A stretch of DNA of 64,000 nt, taken from the NCBI GenBank assembly GCA_963969395.1, contig OZ017802.1:374501-438500 (forward strand). Direction: 5' to 3'. This DNA is from Pseudoscleropodium purum (taxonomy: Eukaryota; Streptophyta; Bryopsida; Hypnales; Brachytheciaceae). Both the position numbers and the translations under genes were made by a program. Positions 41,786 to 53,968 of this stretch are shown here, piece after piece; positions within the stretch are counted from its first letter, which is position 1; each line of letters begins with the position of its first letter. Under the pieces are notes generated by a model. It was not told the DNA's origin. It did not search any database and was given only the letters and a program-made list of their open reading frames with translations.

Positions 41786-43427
41786 GTTAAAAGCAACACA
41801 ACAACCATCAATGGAAAAGCTTTCATCCGTTTATGTGAATGCGAAGACGCAAATGGAGAGTTGTAACTTTGAAGAGTTGAAGCATAAATTGGAGGAGGCA
41901 ATTGAAGCAAAAGGAATCGTTGAATCCAAGTTGAATCGATTGCAATTGTCCTTGGATTTGAAGAAGTTTATGCCATCTAGCGGCTTGGAGTCTCGATGGT
42001 TAGCATGGGTACAAAGACTCCAAGACAGACCCTCTGTAGTATCTCGAGCAATGGTAGGTCTTCAAACATTGGCAATGGAGTCGAATGAAATTTGCAATGC
42101 CATTCAAAGCTCTTTGAGTTGGTTCAAGACTATGTTTGATCAACATCTTTCTAAAGGATATACGGAGATCACATGTTGGAGAGACATGGATGCCATGTTT
42201 GAGCGGTTCAACCACACAAAGAAGAACCAAGCTCCACCCATCAATTGGGCCTTGGAAGTAGAGGAAGGATGGGTTCCTTACAACACACTTTCAGCACACA
42301 TCAATGTGAAAGACAAGCAAGTGGTGCATGCTTGTGATCCAACCTCTCCAATCTTGGATGGTTGTTGTAGCCTTTGCCAAGGCCTCTTTGGACCGGAAGG
42401 TGCGGTAACCATGGGCCAATGTCACCACACTTTCCATGTCACTTGCATTGTGAAAGCATCACTCATTCGTTCGGTGTGTGCCGAGTGTCGTAGTCCATTG
42501 AGTGCTAGGTTCTACGAAATGTTTGGTATCTTGGAAACTATGCCTCCAAGCCACGAGTACAATCGTTGGAATCTTCCTCTTGATCAAGCGCCGTACAAAT
42601 TCCAAATTTATCAACATTGGGGGAAACCAATCCGGTGGAATGCAAATGAACAGAGGCATGATTTGTACGAGGAATCTCAACAACCATTGGATTTTGATGT
42701 GTGGATGACTCACAATAGAGAGGTGGAATTGCGGGCTCGAGGAATTGTAGATGACGTGGCCCGTAAAATGTTTTGTTGCAACATGGGGGGACATTGGAGC
42801 TTGCAACACGAAAAGTTCTTTCGTTTTCCAGATAAAAAAGTAGAGAGAGGACCAGAAAACAGTTGGGTGGAGGTGAACCATGGAAAAGAGTTCGATGAGC
42901 AGTATAAGACATACAACCACACCCTCGTAGGTCGGGCCCTTCTATTGTCGAAGTTGGAAAAGGCTGCAAAAGTTCATGCTGTCTACGATACAAATGGACT
43001 AACAAGCACAGGACATTCATCTATAGATGTGGCAGCAACATTTGATAGGCGCATTGGCGATATTATAGGGCATTGGAAGGCTTTCCTATTGGATGGAGAC
43101 TGCCTCACAGTATAGCAAGGGAAAGAAGATGATGAAGTTGTTCAAGCGATGGTAAATCGTGTGGAGAGCAACTTGAGAACCTTGAAGGCAGACGAAGTCG
43201 ATTTATCACCAAAAAGAAAACAAAAAAGAAAGCGTGAAGAGGACGATGACTTCTCTCCGGAAACCAAGAAACAATTTCATAAGGTGGACATCGAAGTTCA
43301 ATCTGGAGGGCGAATAGTCCGTCCAAGTCAACAACGGTCAACTTGTCAATCATCTGCTAAACTCCTCGGTACAGCAAATTTTCCTTTTGTTTTAGGAGAA
43401 GGTAGTGGTCCATCCGGTGGAAAGTAG
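41786..43427 (+). CDS. RING-H2 cargo protein, 5' truncated, with an in-frame TAG
   Basis: The frame is already open where the inner hAT ends, so the 5' part and promoter are missing; the first Met is 41811. Numbering from it: a coiled-coil-like start (1-50), a central region of unknown type, and a RING-H2 finger at about 185-230 (CSLC, then QCHHTFHVTC, then CAEC). About 200 further residues lead to the TAG at codon 435 (43113-43115, followed by CAA). The same frame goes on for 103 codons with a strongly basic patch (KRKQKRKRE), typical of a nuclear signal, to TAG at 43425. RING-H2 proteins are usually ubiquitin ligases; which target is unknown. End B of the outer element follows 0.3 kb later. 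Confidence 0.7.
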
Positions 43428-43730
43428 GATTTGAGGAGAATTTTGTTTTTTAAAAACAATGGTCCTTTCATTGTTTAAAAACAAAAAAGAATGTGAAAGA
43501 TTTAGATCTTAAAATGATCGTATAAGATTCAATAATGATATTGGAACTATGTTTTCATGTATTTTGTTTATACATATATATTTATATATAAAGATGCTAT
43601 ATTTTCATTTTCGTATAAAAATATTTTTATATGTACATCTTATTTTACGTGGATGCATTCATTTTTGATTGTGTAACATTCAAATTACATAACAATATAA
43701 AATTTTCTAATGACTAATGGCAATGCGAAG
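43428..43730. other. AT-rich 3' flank of the RING gene
   Basis: No coding frame. AT-rich 3' flank between the RING gene and the end-B island. Confidence 0.5.
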
Positions 43731-43734
43731 TCCG

Positions 43735-43930
43735 CCTCGTCTGCCCTATCCGTCCGTCGTGTCCGTCAGCCCCGTCTGGTTTATACGCCCGACCGCCCCG
43801 GCCGTCCGCCCAGCCCAGCACATCTGCCTTCCGACGGCGGAAGGGATGCTGCGTCCGCTAGCGTCCGTGCATCCGGACGTCCGGAAAACGGACGCTATTT
43901 TGGGGCGGACGTTGAGATTTGTCAACCCTG
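43735..43930 (+). repeat. End B of the outer hAT
   Basis: CGTCCG-rich island ending with GTCAACCCTG. It shares CGGACGCTATTTTGGGGCGG with end B of copy 1, the inner element and the MITEs. Confidence 0.85.
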
Positions 43931-44941
43931 CTCAAAACCAACTACTATCCGGATTTCAATCCGAATTTGGCTTCATCTGGTTTCCGGTTACGTCTCTCAA
44001 TACATTGGTTTTTAAATCCTCTGTTTTACCATCAGAGGGTCCATTGTTGATCTTTCAAAGGTTAGGGACTTCACCACTCTAGTCTCTTTCTACTTATTAA
44101 ACTAACAAAAACAAACGAACACCCAAGTAATCAAAATGCTGCAATATGAAAAGAAGATTTGGATCCTCACAACATTCCAAATAGCCAATCCAGAATGCAA
44201 GTCACTCAAGACTATATTCACTTTTTCTTACTACAACAATAGATCTCCGACATTTGGAACTGATAAGGTGGTAATTTATCTGGATGTAAGATAGATTCAA
44301 AGGTTGGCAGACCTTTCGGTGAATGGGAATGTGTTGCTAGCGGTTGCTAATCTCTGCACGGAATTGTTTTTAATTCTAGATCTGCACTTATACGACTCTT
44401 TAGAATAATCGGATTACCATTCCGGTAGTTCAAAGGTACCACGTGCAACTTCTTTGTCACAAGTGTATTACCATTACAATAGTACTCCCTCAATCATATC
44501 CAATTATCCAGAAATCCAGATTTGACCTCACCCGTCCTTCTCACATCTCTACACTTTAAGCAACAAATTAACACAATCCGAACACACAATCAAAGCCAAA
44601 ATATCCACCAGGTGGCTTAGATTATAGAAGAAAATGGAACACAATGGATTAATCACCAAGATGGAATGAGAGGACAACAAACTTGTTCACCTTTAAAAAC
44701 CAAAACCAAAGTCAACGCCTAAAAAGCCTAAAAAGGCACCCAAAAAATCAAGGTAATCAAACATTGTATACCTCAGGATATCCAAACAGTTATTGGCCTC
44801 ACTGTCCCTACGAATTTGGAACCCCTAAAAATCCAAAATCCAAGCCCATGCTTGAAAGTCTTATTCCAAAATGAAAATCCTACCTAACTACCTACCAACT
44901 ATCTATCTACCCCGCCGTGCTTTCTTTATGCTGCTCCTTCT

Positions 44942-46700
44942 TTAGTTGCCCGGAGTCTTTACTGAAGCCTTCACTAGTGTATTTTTTGCTAATGATCGAG
45001 TTTGAGGCTTACGTGGAACTTCTAGAGGTGAGTCTTCAGATTCCATCTCTTCCTCAGATTTAGACTTCAACACCTCCAATTCCGACTCTTCAATCTCCTG
45101 AATCTCCGAATCTTTAGCTTGGAGCAACTCACTCAACTCAATCTCAACATCATCTCGCTTTAGTGTCAACTGTTGTATATGCAAAAAATCTTCAGATGAG
45201 ATTGGGTCGGATTTGTCATTGCTCCAATTCCTACATTGAGATCACCACGAATAGCCAATCTAAGTACCATGAACTTTTCGGCCGTGATTCTCTTAAGTGG
45301 TGGAAGAATTGGAACAGAAACTCCTTGCTCTACCAAAACGAACTTTTCACTTGCCTCTTTCTCAGGCTCAAGTACCACTGGTCCTGTTGGACTCAACGCT
45401 TGACTACTTGATGGATCTACAGCTGGAGTGAAGATAGACTTCAACCCTTCCGATTGTGGCTGCATTGGACTACTAGAAGCCTACCGGATCAATGTCTGTC
45501 GAACTGGAGTATCCCGAAATATGCTTCTAGGGACTTTTGGAAATCCTTCTAAGTCGATGACCTATTCCGGATCCAAGTATTCCAACAACTTGCACATGTC
45601 TTTCAAGACAATCCCATCCGGACTTTGAAGTCGACCAAAATCTTTACCATCCTTGATCTGGTCATATGCCCTTCACCCTCCAACCATATGGTATAGAAGT
45701 CAACTCGGATCACTGTATATTCCGGAACCATGACAAGTTCTTTGAAATCATAGACGAGTCAAAGAGCCTCCGTCTCTTTCCGTCTCGTTGCGTTCAACTC
45801 TCCTTCCATCCACTCCAGTTGGAACTTGAAACTATCCTTTTCCTCCTCCAACTTCCAGATTTGTTCCTCCTTTTGTCAAAGCTCTTCCAGATCCGGGCAT
45901 TTTTGGATCTCCTCCAAAATCTAGTTTAACTCCACCTTGAGTTTGCTCACAATAAGGAGCATGTGATCTTCCAAGTCGCCATACATCTAATTGGCCTATT
46001 GCATCCATTGGATTCCAGCTTCAAAGAAACTTAATCTTTATGATGTTTTGGATCTGGAATCGGCTCTCCTCTACCCAGCGTTGGCGCCTTTTCTCGTCAG
46101 CTAGATCCATGGACTTCCTTCATTTTTTATCTACCATTTCTTCTTCTTCTTTTGATTGCCCTTCTTCTTCGGATTCTTTCTCCTCTTTCTCCAATTCATC
46201 CATCAAGTCGTACTTTGGGTTCTCGACTCCGATGTTATACTAAATCGTCTCCTCCGCACTCAAGACCTCCTTGTGGTGATAGAGGTGGAACAGATATGGC
46301 CAGAGTTGACAGGACGGTCGGACGTCCGAGACGTCCGAACGCGGACACTATGTCTGCAGCATTCGCTGACATTCGCGGACGTTGTCCGCCCGTTCGCCCG
46401 TCCGTCCGCCCCGTCCCGCCCCGTCCGTCTGCCCGTCCGCCTTCCGACAACATGAGGGACGCTACATCCGTTGGCGTCCGGGTGGACGGACGTCCGAGTT
46501 ACGGACACCTTTTTCGGGCAGACGTAGAGATTCGTCAACCCTGGATATGGCGTGATAGGACTGTGTTTCACTCGGCCCATGTGATCTACCAGTTTGCCCA
46601 CTACTTCCTGAATTACTCTCCCCCAATGGACAATTTGGTCCTCTAAAGCCCCGAAAATGGTATTTGCCACCATGATCGTAATTCAGGTAGCCTTTTCCAA
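44942..46700 (-). pseudogene. F2 coiled-coil protein remnant in F2-d
   Basis: On the minus strand the pieces recall the F2-a protein: a block with ANTIFGAL, an acidic Glu-rich stretch, coiled-coil segments and a Ser/Lys-rich end (44942-45184). It is split by MITE 3 just after the ANTIFGAL block and carries many stop codons, two of which (TAG) are at the same codons as in F2-a and F2-c. Confidence 0.6.
46301..46543 (+). mobile_element. hAT MITE 3
   Basis: 243 bp, ends CAGAGTTGAC and GTCAACCCTG, with the perfect 8-bp duplication GATATGGC (46293-46300 and 46544-46551). End A is on the left and end B on the right, as in MITE 2. It is shorter than the other two MITEs by some 55 bp. Confidence 0.93.
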
Positions 46701-47599
46701 ATACAAGATCGGAATGAAAAAGTCTAGTATTTGTTTATACCTATCATTTTTGCAATCACTAATAGCAAAATCCTCTTTTGAGTGGACCTAACTCTGGAAC
46801 TTTTCGGCTACGTATTTATTCACTCCTCCAACTAGTTCAAGTCCGCTCTTTTTAAACGAATAGACATCTACCCAGATGTCTTCCGTCCAAGCTAGGGGTC
46901 AACCTCTTACCATCAACTCATACTGATTCGGAACTCCGTAAATGAGTTCTTGGATCATCTCCTTGTTCTTCATACTCCACGGCCTATTTAACAATCCAAC
47001 ACACCCGATACACATGATGTCCTCCTCTAACTGCGCTTAGTGGACCAAATTGGAAGGAATAACCAGACAAACCATTCAGGCTGACACTACAAACTTTTGT
47101 ATAGCCGGATCACCAGCCGCCACCATGAATCATCCACAATTGACAACTTAATTTGGTGCAAACAGCACCGACCTCTTCGTCCTCTCCTTATTTCGGTCAC
47201 TAACTCATCACTCTTTCTTTCAACTATATATTCACAAGGTTCAGCCAACAGAAAAGGAAAAAAAGAGAAGTGGCAATGGATTTAAATACCCGATGCGTAG
47301 CCAACAGTTCCCAGTGGAGACCAAGTAGAAGACTATTCCCCTAATGGTACCCTAGTTCTCTAAACTGGAAGCCTAAAACGTAGGTTTCAAGAATCTGGAA
47401 CTTTCCCAGATCCCAAATCCGTATTAGATCTATTTCCGTATCGCTAGTAATGATTCTAGCAATGCGGAAATTGACTAATTCTACTGTAGTTTTAGAATAG
47501 CAAAAATCTCTATAAGTTACCAAAAAAAATAAAAATTGCAAGTCTATCTAACCCTATTCTAAACTAACTCCATCCAGTTTGAGTTTCCGTGCTTCTATA

Positions 47600-49442
47600 G
47601 GCATATGACTGGATCGAGGATGGTTAAGATCTTGGTTGACTTTGAAGCCTGGATGGGAGTTGTCTTGAAGGACATGCGCAAGTTGTTGGGGTACTCGAAT
47701 CTGGAAAGGGCCATAGACTTAGAAGGGTTTCCATAAGTCTCGAAAAGCATATTTCAGAATACTTTGATTCAACAAACTCCAATCCGGTAGGCTTCTAATG
47801 GTCTGATTCAGCCACAATTGGAAGGACTAAAGTCTAGCTGTGGGTCTATCAAGTAGTCAAGCGCAGACTCCAACAAGACCAACGGTACCTAAGCCAAAGA
47901 AAAAGGCAAGTGAAAAGTTCATTCCGGTAGAATAAAGGGTTTCTATCCCAATTCTTCTATCACATGAGAGAATCACGGCCGCAAAGTTCATAGTACCTAG
48001 ATTGACTATTTATAGCAACCTCGACGCACAGAATGGACCGATGACAAATCCGACCCAATCTCTTCCAAAAGACTTCTCACTCATGCAACAGTTGACACCA
48101 AAGCGGGATCGTGCTAAGATTGAGCTAAGTAAGTCACCCTAAGCCAAAGATTCAGAGATTGAGAAGTCGGAAGAGGATGTGTTGAAGTTTGGATCCGAAG
48201 AAGAAACGAAATCTAAAGATTCACCTCCAAAAATTCAACGGAAACCTCAAACTCGGTCATCAATAAAGAATACATCAATGAAAGCTTCAATGAAGACTCC
48301 GAGCAGCCAAATAGGAGCAACACGAAGAAAGTAAGGCAAAGTAGATAGATAGTAGGCAGTTAGTTAGAATTTTCATTCCAAAACGGGTTCTCTAAGCATA
48401 GATTTGGGTTTGGGATTTTTCAAGACAATTGGGCTGTGAACTTTCTAGATATTCTAGGTTGTTCATTGTTTAATTACCCTGATTTCCAGAGTGCCTTTTT
48501 GGTTTTTTAAGCATTGACTTTAGTTTAGATTTTGGTTTTTAAGGGTGGGCAAGTTTGTTGCCCTTTCATTCCATCCTAGTGATTATTCCATTGTATTTCA
48601 TTCCTTTTTGTAATGTGAGCCACCTAATGGACATTCTAACTCTAACTTTGTATCCGGATTATATTAGTTTGTTGCTTAGAGTATTGAGATGTGAGAAAGA
48701 CGAGTAAGGAGGAATCCGAATTTCTAGGTAATTGGATAGGACTTAGGGAGTACTATTGTAATGGTGTTAGATTCATGACAAAGGAGCTGCGAGTGGTGCC
48801 TTTGAATTATCGGAACGGTAATCCGATTATAGTGAAGAGTGGTGTGAGTGCAAATTTGGAATTGGAAACAATTCAATGCAGATATTAGCAACCACCAACG
48901 ACACATTCTGACTCACCGAAAGGTCTACCAACCTTAGAATCCGTCTTACATCTAGAAAAAATACCCTTTTGTTAATTCTAGATGCCTAAAATCTATCATT
49001 GTAGTAAAGAGGAGTGAATGCAGTCTTAAGTGACCTGCATTCCAGATTGGCCATCTGGAATGTTGTGAGTATCCAGATCTTCTTTCCATACTGCAACACC
49101 TTGATTACTTGGGTGTTTGTTTATTTTGTCAGTTTAGTAAGTAGAGAGGCCAGAGTAGTGAAGTCCCTACCTTTCAAAAAATCAGCAGCAGACCCTTTGA
49201 TGGTAAAACAGAAGAATTAAAAACCAATGTATTGAGAGACGTAACCAAAAACCAAGTAAAGCCAGTACCAAATAATAGTTGGATCTAGAAAAGAGAGGAG
49301 GAGAGTAGTCAGAAGAAGGGAAAGAATTCATCCAAATAGTGAAGTTTGGGAGAACATTTGGAATTCCTTGGGATGATAATCCGTGTCATCTTACCACATT
49401 CTCGTGTATAAAGATACTTACGCCTAAATTACACGTACAACA
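47600..49442 (+). mobile_element. F2-c, 3' portion
   Basis: Picks up the F2 coding frame exactly where 24080 left it (equivalent to about 6065 in F2-a). It then runs through the Ser/Lys-rich C-terminus (48100-48330) and the 3' non-coding part to the degenerate terminus TACAACA near 49442. TAG codons interrupt the frame. Confidence 0.7.
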
Positions 49443-50689
49443 CTTTGGCTCTAGTACCCTGATGCATGTATAAGATATTTGTTTTAAGATTTAGGATTCA
49501 ATCCGTAAGTATTTTTAGCAATTGCACACTAGAAGAAAACAATGTTTTTTAGAATGTTTCAAAGAGATAGGTATGTTTTTCAAAACATGAGCTCCAGAAT
49601 GTAGTGGTTGCCTAGGGAGCGAGAATTTTTGAGGATGTTTTGATGAATGTGTAGATGTCAAATGTAAGATAGGTGAATGTTTTATTTGACAAGAATGTTA
49701 AATAAAACATCTCACAAAACATCCACACGTTTTTTAAAACATCCTCAAAAACATAGAACTACCAAATCAACACAGAGAGTTCTTTTTATAGGTTGTTCAC
49801 TTGGAAAAGTTCTTGTAGGTTTAGATTGGAAGCTAATTGACTGTGGCAACTAAAGAAGACGGGCTAGGTGATAGACTGGACATTATTTTCATACAATGTC
49901 AATTTATTAAAGTAAGATCATTGTATAATTTTGTTAATTGCTATACAATTTTGTCATGACTAGTTCAAATTAACCCTTAAAGGTCCAAATTGCGTTTTTT
50001 TGGCAACATAGCAATTTTGGGCAACTCACTACAAATGGAGTATTTAGTTTTTTTTGCTAAAAATTTCACACAACATGTGCCCAAGGAGTAGCTTTAAGGC
50101 CCAATAATTTTCATAACTTTTGACTACATGATTCAAAAGTTATTGTATGATATGTAATTTTCTTCACCGATAGCCCAAAAATTTCTTAAAAAATCACTTT
50201 ATTTGAAAATAAAAATTTGAAATTGATTTTCTAGATTTATATATATGTGGAAAGCTTTGAATCTTTCCATTTTGATTTACATGATGAAAGTTATGAGGTG
50301 CTTTAGTTTGCAGGTAGTTATGGATTCACTACTCAAAAATAAACTTAGGAATCCTTTATTTAACTCAATTTTTTATATTTTTTGAAAAAAACAAAAAAAA
50401 TATTATATAAATTGTTTATTACTACATTAGCACCATTAGGATGAGAAGTTTCAATTCCATAATTAGATTCTTAACAATTTAGTGTTTTGAATTATTTTGT
50501 ACTTCTTTCTACTTACTAATTTTTTCCTATATGTTGTGCAATTCCAAATGATCTAAAAATTTTCAAGCATGTATCCAACTTGACTTGAAGAATGAATCCA
50601 AGAGATACCATCATTTTGACATTTTTCATACAAATGTGGTCTTGTGAAGTGCAACTACCTGTATTTTCACAGGGTCAAAAAAAATGTTT

Positions 50690-50905
50690 TTTGTCACTTC
50701 TAACATTAATATCTTGCAATCTACACACTAAAAAATTTTGAAATTTTTTCCACAACTTTTTTAACTAGTTTAGTACAAGATCCTATGGTTGTATACGTCC
50801 AAAAGTGTTTTTCATCTAGAATTTGATGCTTCTATAAAAAAAAATGGCAGTTTTGGAGTGTTTTTGGTGAAAAACGTAGTCTCTGACCTTTAGGAGTTAA
50901 TAGAA
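50690..50905 (-). repeat. Dispersed repeat R, minus-strand arm
   Basis: Contains TAGTACAAGATCCTATGG and ends in a region complementary to AACTGCCA. It pairs with 51990-52195 as an inverted repeat and matches the start of the hAT spacers (13370-13570 and copies). Confidence 0.6.
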
Positions 50906-51989
50906 TGACTTAGAGCTTTACATATACAGAAAATATAATATTTTAGAAAAAAAAATTCAGAAACTTCTATTTTGAGTTTTATTTATTTTGGGGGGGTTCC
51001 TTGACAAGATTAGTTTTAGGCTTTTGTGGTATAATTTTTGCTCCCAAGTGCCAATTGAAATAAAAATTATATTCCTGTGAAGCTAATTGATTTTTGCATA
51101 TTATGTTAAAATTTTAAAAAGATTCACCAAAAATTGAGGTCATAGGATCTTGCCCATTTTTCCACTCAAGGGAACAATGGGACGTCAAGGATTAATTTTT
51201 GGCAAATTTGACAATTTCTCTTATTCATTTTATTTTATTTTTGAATTTTTAAAAACTAAATTTTTTGCCAACCCTAACAAACTAGTATGGTAGAAAAGAA
51301 GCTTTTCACATTATAAAAGCAGCCTTTTGCATATATAAAACAACCTTTTGTATTATAAAGTCATATTTCACATATAGAAAAAATTTATAGCTTGAATGCT
51401 CTAATTCAAGATGAGAAAACAATGAATACAAGTTAGTGCAAAAAAACAAGAACAATCGAGTGGAGAAAAACAAGAAAAAACTTTGTATAGAAGTAAATCT
51501 TTTTCAAGGCTTTTTTAATATGTTGAATGAAAATTCTATTTAAAATTTTCAAGTAAAGATTCTTTAAAATTTGAAATTTAATGAATAAAATATTATTGAT
51601 TGATGTTTGACTCTAAATTTTTATATTTTTTATTAATTCAATCGAGAAACTTTCAAAAAAATAAAAAACAATATATAAATAATTTTGAAATTTTTTGAAA
51701 TTTTCACTTTGGGGGGAAATTTTTGGAGTCAAGATCAAGATTTGTAAGATTTGGAGTCATAATTTAGTTAGTAATTTGTCACTCAATAAAGTTGAAATTT
51801 TGTGTAATTCTTAAGGAATAACTATAATAGAAATTCTCATTTCATTCACTAAAGAATCTTGGAAAAAACTTACTTGTGTTAATAGGTTTTTTCCAATTAT
51901 AAGGTAACTTAAATTATAAAAAAATTAGAAAGTACTTCAATTTTTTTTTAATTTATTCAAATAATCTTTGCTTTCCAACTTTGAATGTT

Positions 51990-52195
51990 AACCCCTAAAG
52001 TTCTTTGAGTATGTTTTCATTAAAAATGCTCCAAAACTGCCATTTTTAAAACAAGTACTGAATTTTTGAAAAAAAACATTTTTGAATGCATTTAACCATA
52101 GGATCTTATAGTATACTAGTTCAAAAAGACGTGGTAAAATTTTCAAAACAATCCACCCTGTGGATTGCAAGATCTTAGTGTTTGAACTTGCAAAA
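51990..52195 (+). repeat. Dispersed repeat R, plus-strand arm
   Basis: Shares CCCCTAAAGTTCTTT, AAAACTGCCA, ATAGGATCTT and TGGATTG in the same order as 13370-13570 in the hAT spacer. The spacing is similar, with many substitutions between. It is found again on the minus strand at about 58175-58348, there split by a CACTA element. Confidence 0.6.
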
Positions 52196-53968
52196 GTGCC
52201 ATTTTTTGACCTTGCTAATATCTGAGCAGATGTAGTTCAGTAGGTCAGATTTGCATGAAAATAAAAGACAAAATGATTGTAACTTTAGAATTTTTTGTTA
52301 ATGACAAGTTGGCTACATGCTTGAAAATTTTCAAATCATTTGGAATTGTTCAATATATAGAAAAAAAATAGTAAGTAGAATGCAGTAGAGAATGATGCAA
52401 AATACTAAATTGTTAATAATTAATTTATAAAATTAAAACACGCCAATGCCAATGGTTGAAATGTTGAAATGAACAACCTAAATTCTATCAATTTATTTTT
52501 TTTCCAAAAAATATTGAAAATTGAATTAAATATAGGACTTCAAAGTTTATTTTAGAGTAGAAAGTCAAAAATTGCCTGTGAACTAAAATTCCTCATAACT
52601 ATTGACTCACTTATTGAAATGGAATGATTCAAAGCTTTCCATGCATACATAAATACAATAAACCAATTTCAAATTTTAACTTTTGAAAAAAGAGTGATTT
52701 TTTAGAGCTGCCCAAGCTGACCTGCAAACAATATATTGTTTAATAACTTTTGACTCCTATTTCCAAATGTCTTGAAATTTGACACACTAAAAGATATTCC
52801 TTGTCCAAAACTTTCGAAAAACTTTGGGCCAAAATAAATCAAATCTCTACTCACAAGTACTTGCTCTAAAAGTTTATAATTCCAAAAATACAAGGCTAGT
52901 TCTTTAGGGATTAATATCTTCTAATCTCTATAGTCATGAAATTTTGACTACATGATTTAAGACAAGTAAAGTGCAAGATCCTATGGTTTGATTTTTTTTT
53001 AATTTTAGATTTTCTTAGATGAAAGTTGCCAAAATTTCAATATTGAGTCATTTTTGACAAAAAATTGGCCTTGGAACTTTAGGGATAAAATCAATTTTTA
53101 AAATTTGGGACATGCAAATGGTTCAAAATATTGGCCTTGGAATTTTCAGTGAAGTTGTTTTACATTATGCTCCATATTTCATAAAGTCAAACATATATAT
53201 ATCTTTGAAATTGTAATAACTAATATTTTGAACACATGGATTTGCATTATGGGAAGTATTATTTTTTTTTGCTTTCAACACTATGACTTTGGGGTTGAAG
53301 GACAATTGCAAGTATCACTTAATATTCTTGTTTGAAAATGTGATTAGTATTGGAATGTAATGACTTATAGAATTTCTATTTTTTCTTTTATCTATTTTTA
53401 CTATAAATCCTTTAGAAGATAGAGTACATATGTGAAAATGTAGGCTTAGAATAATCCAATTGTAAAAGTTATATACAATAAAATAGTGATGGAAAATGTA
53501 AGGAAATAGTATGATAAATATTGCTTTTAAAAAAAGAAGTTTTAAACTTATAACTTTTTAAGAAGGAAATCTAGGTCTCACATTCAAAAATGCTCATTTT
53601 GAACCACTTGTATGTTCAATAAATACAAATTGTATTCTTTACACATGCACCAAAGTGCAACAATTTGATAATTCAAAGAAGTTGGAAGCTTAGATATTTC
53701 CTGAGAATTTTTTTGGACATTTCTTTTAGTATAATTATTGTTTATATCTTCTTCCAAACAACAAAGAAAATTGAAAACAAAACAATGATTTTGCACTCAC
53801 TTCTATTGTATATTGCACTTATTTCATTTTCCATTGAAGGCTTTAGAAGAATTGAATTGCAAATAGATTAGAAGACGTTGCACTTTTCATATCATAGCCT
53901 TGTTCAATATTTCTAGTACAAATTCTTCTTTGCATGTTTAGGAATAATTTTGTTATCATTTTGAAATT

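Larger units (their letters stand above)
24242..43930 (+). mobile_element. Outer giant hAT transposon carrying a kinase-like gene and a RING gene, with a nested hAT inside
   Basis: Left end CAGAGTTGAC, right end GTCAACCCTG, flanks CTCAAAAT (24234-24241) and CTCAAAAC (43931-43938), an 8-bp duplication with one mismatch. F2-d continues without a gap on either side. Its own parts are 24242-29572 (end A, kinase-like gene, GC island, spacer B) and 41786-43930 (RING gene, end B). The inverted element 29573-41785 lies between them. Its own transposase is absent, apparently lost with the 5' part of the RING gene when the inner element arrived. Total 19.7 kb, of which about 7.5 kb is outer element. 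Confidence 0.85.
43931..47599 (-). mobile_element. F2-d, main body (minus strand)
   Basis: Continues 24081-24241 after the outer hAT and runs to 47599. There the degenerate minus-strand start (TATAGAAGCAC versus TGTGGGAGCAC in F2-a) meets GGCAT (47600-47604). This is the 5-bp duplication with 24076-24080. Without insertions it is about 3.6 kb. The coding remnant lies around 44942-46950 on the minus strand. Confidence 0.75.

Noticed and set aside
29565..41793. A normal 8-bp duplication for the inner hAT
   Set aside because: CATTTAGC and GTTAAAAG do not match even allowing several changes, and the outer element does not rejoin across the insertion.
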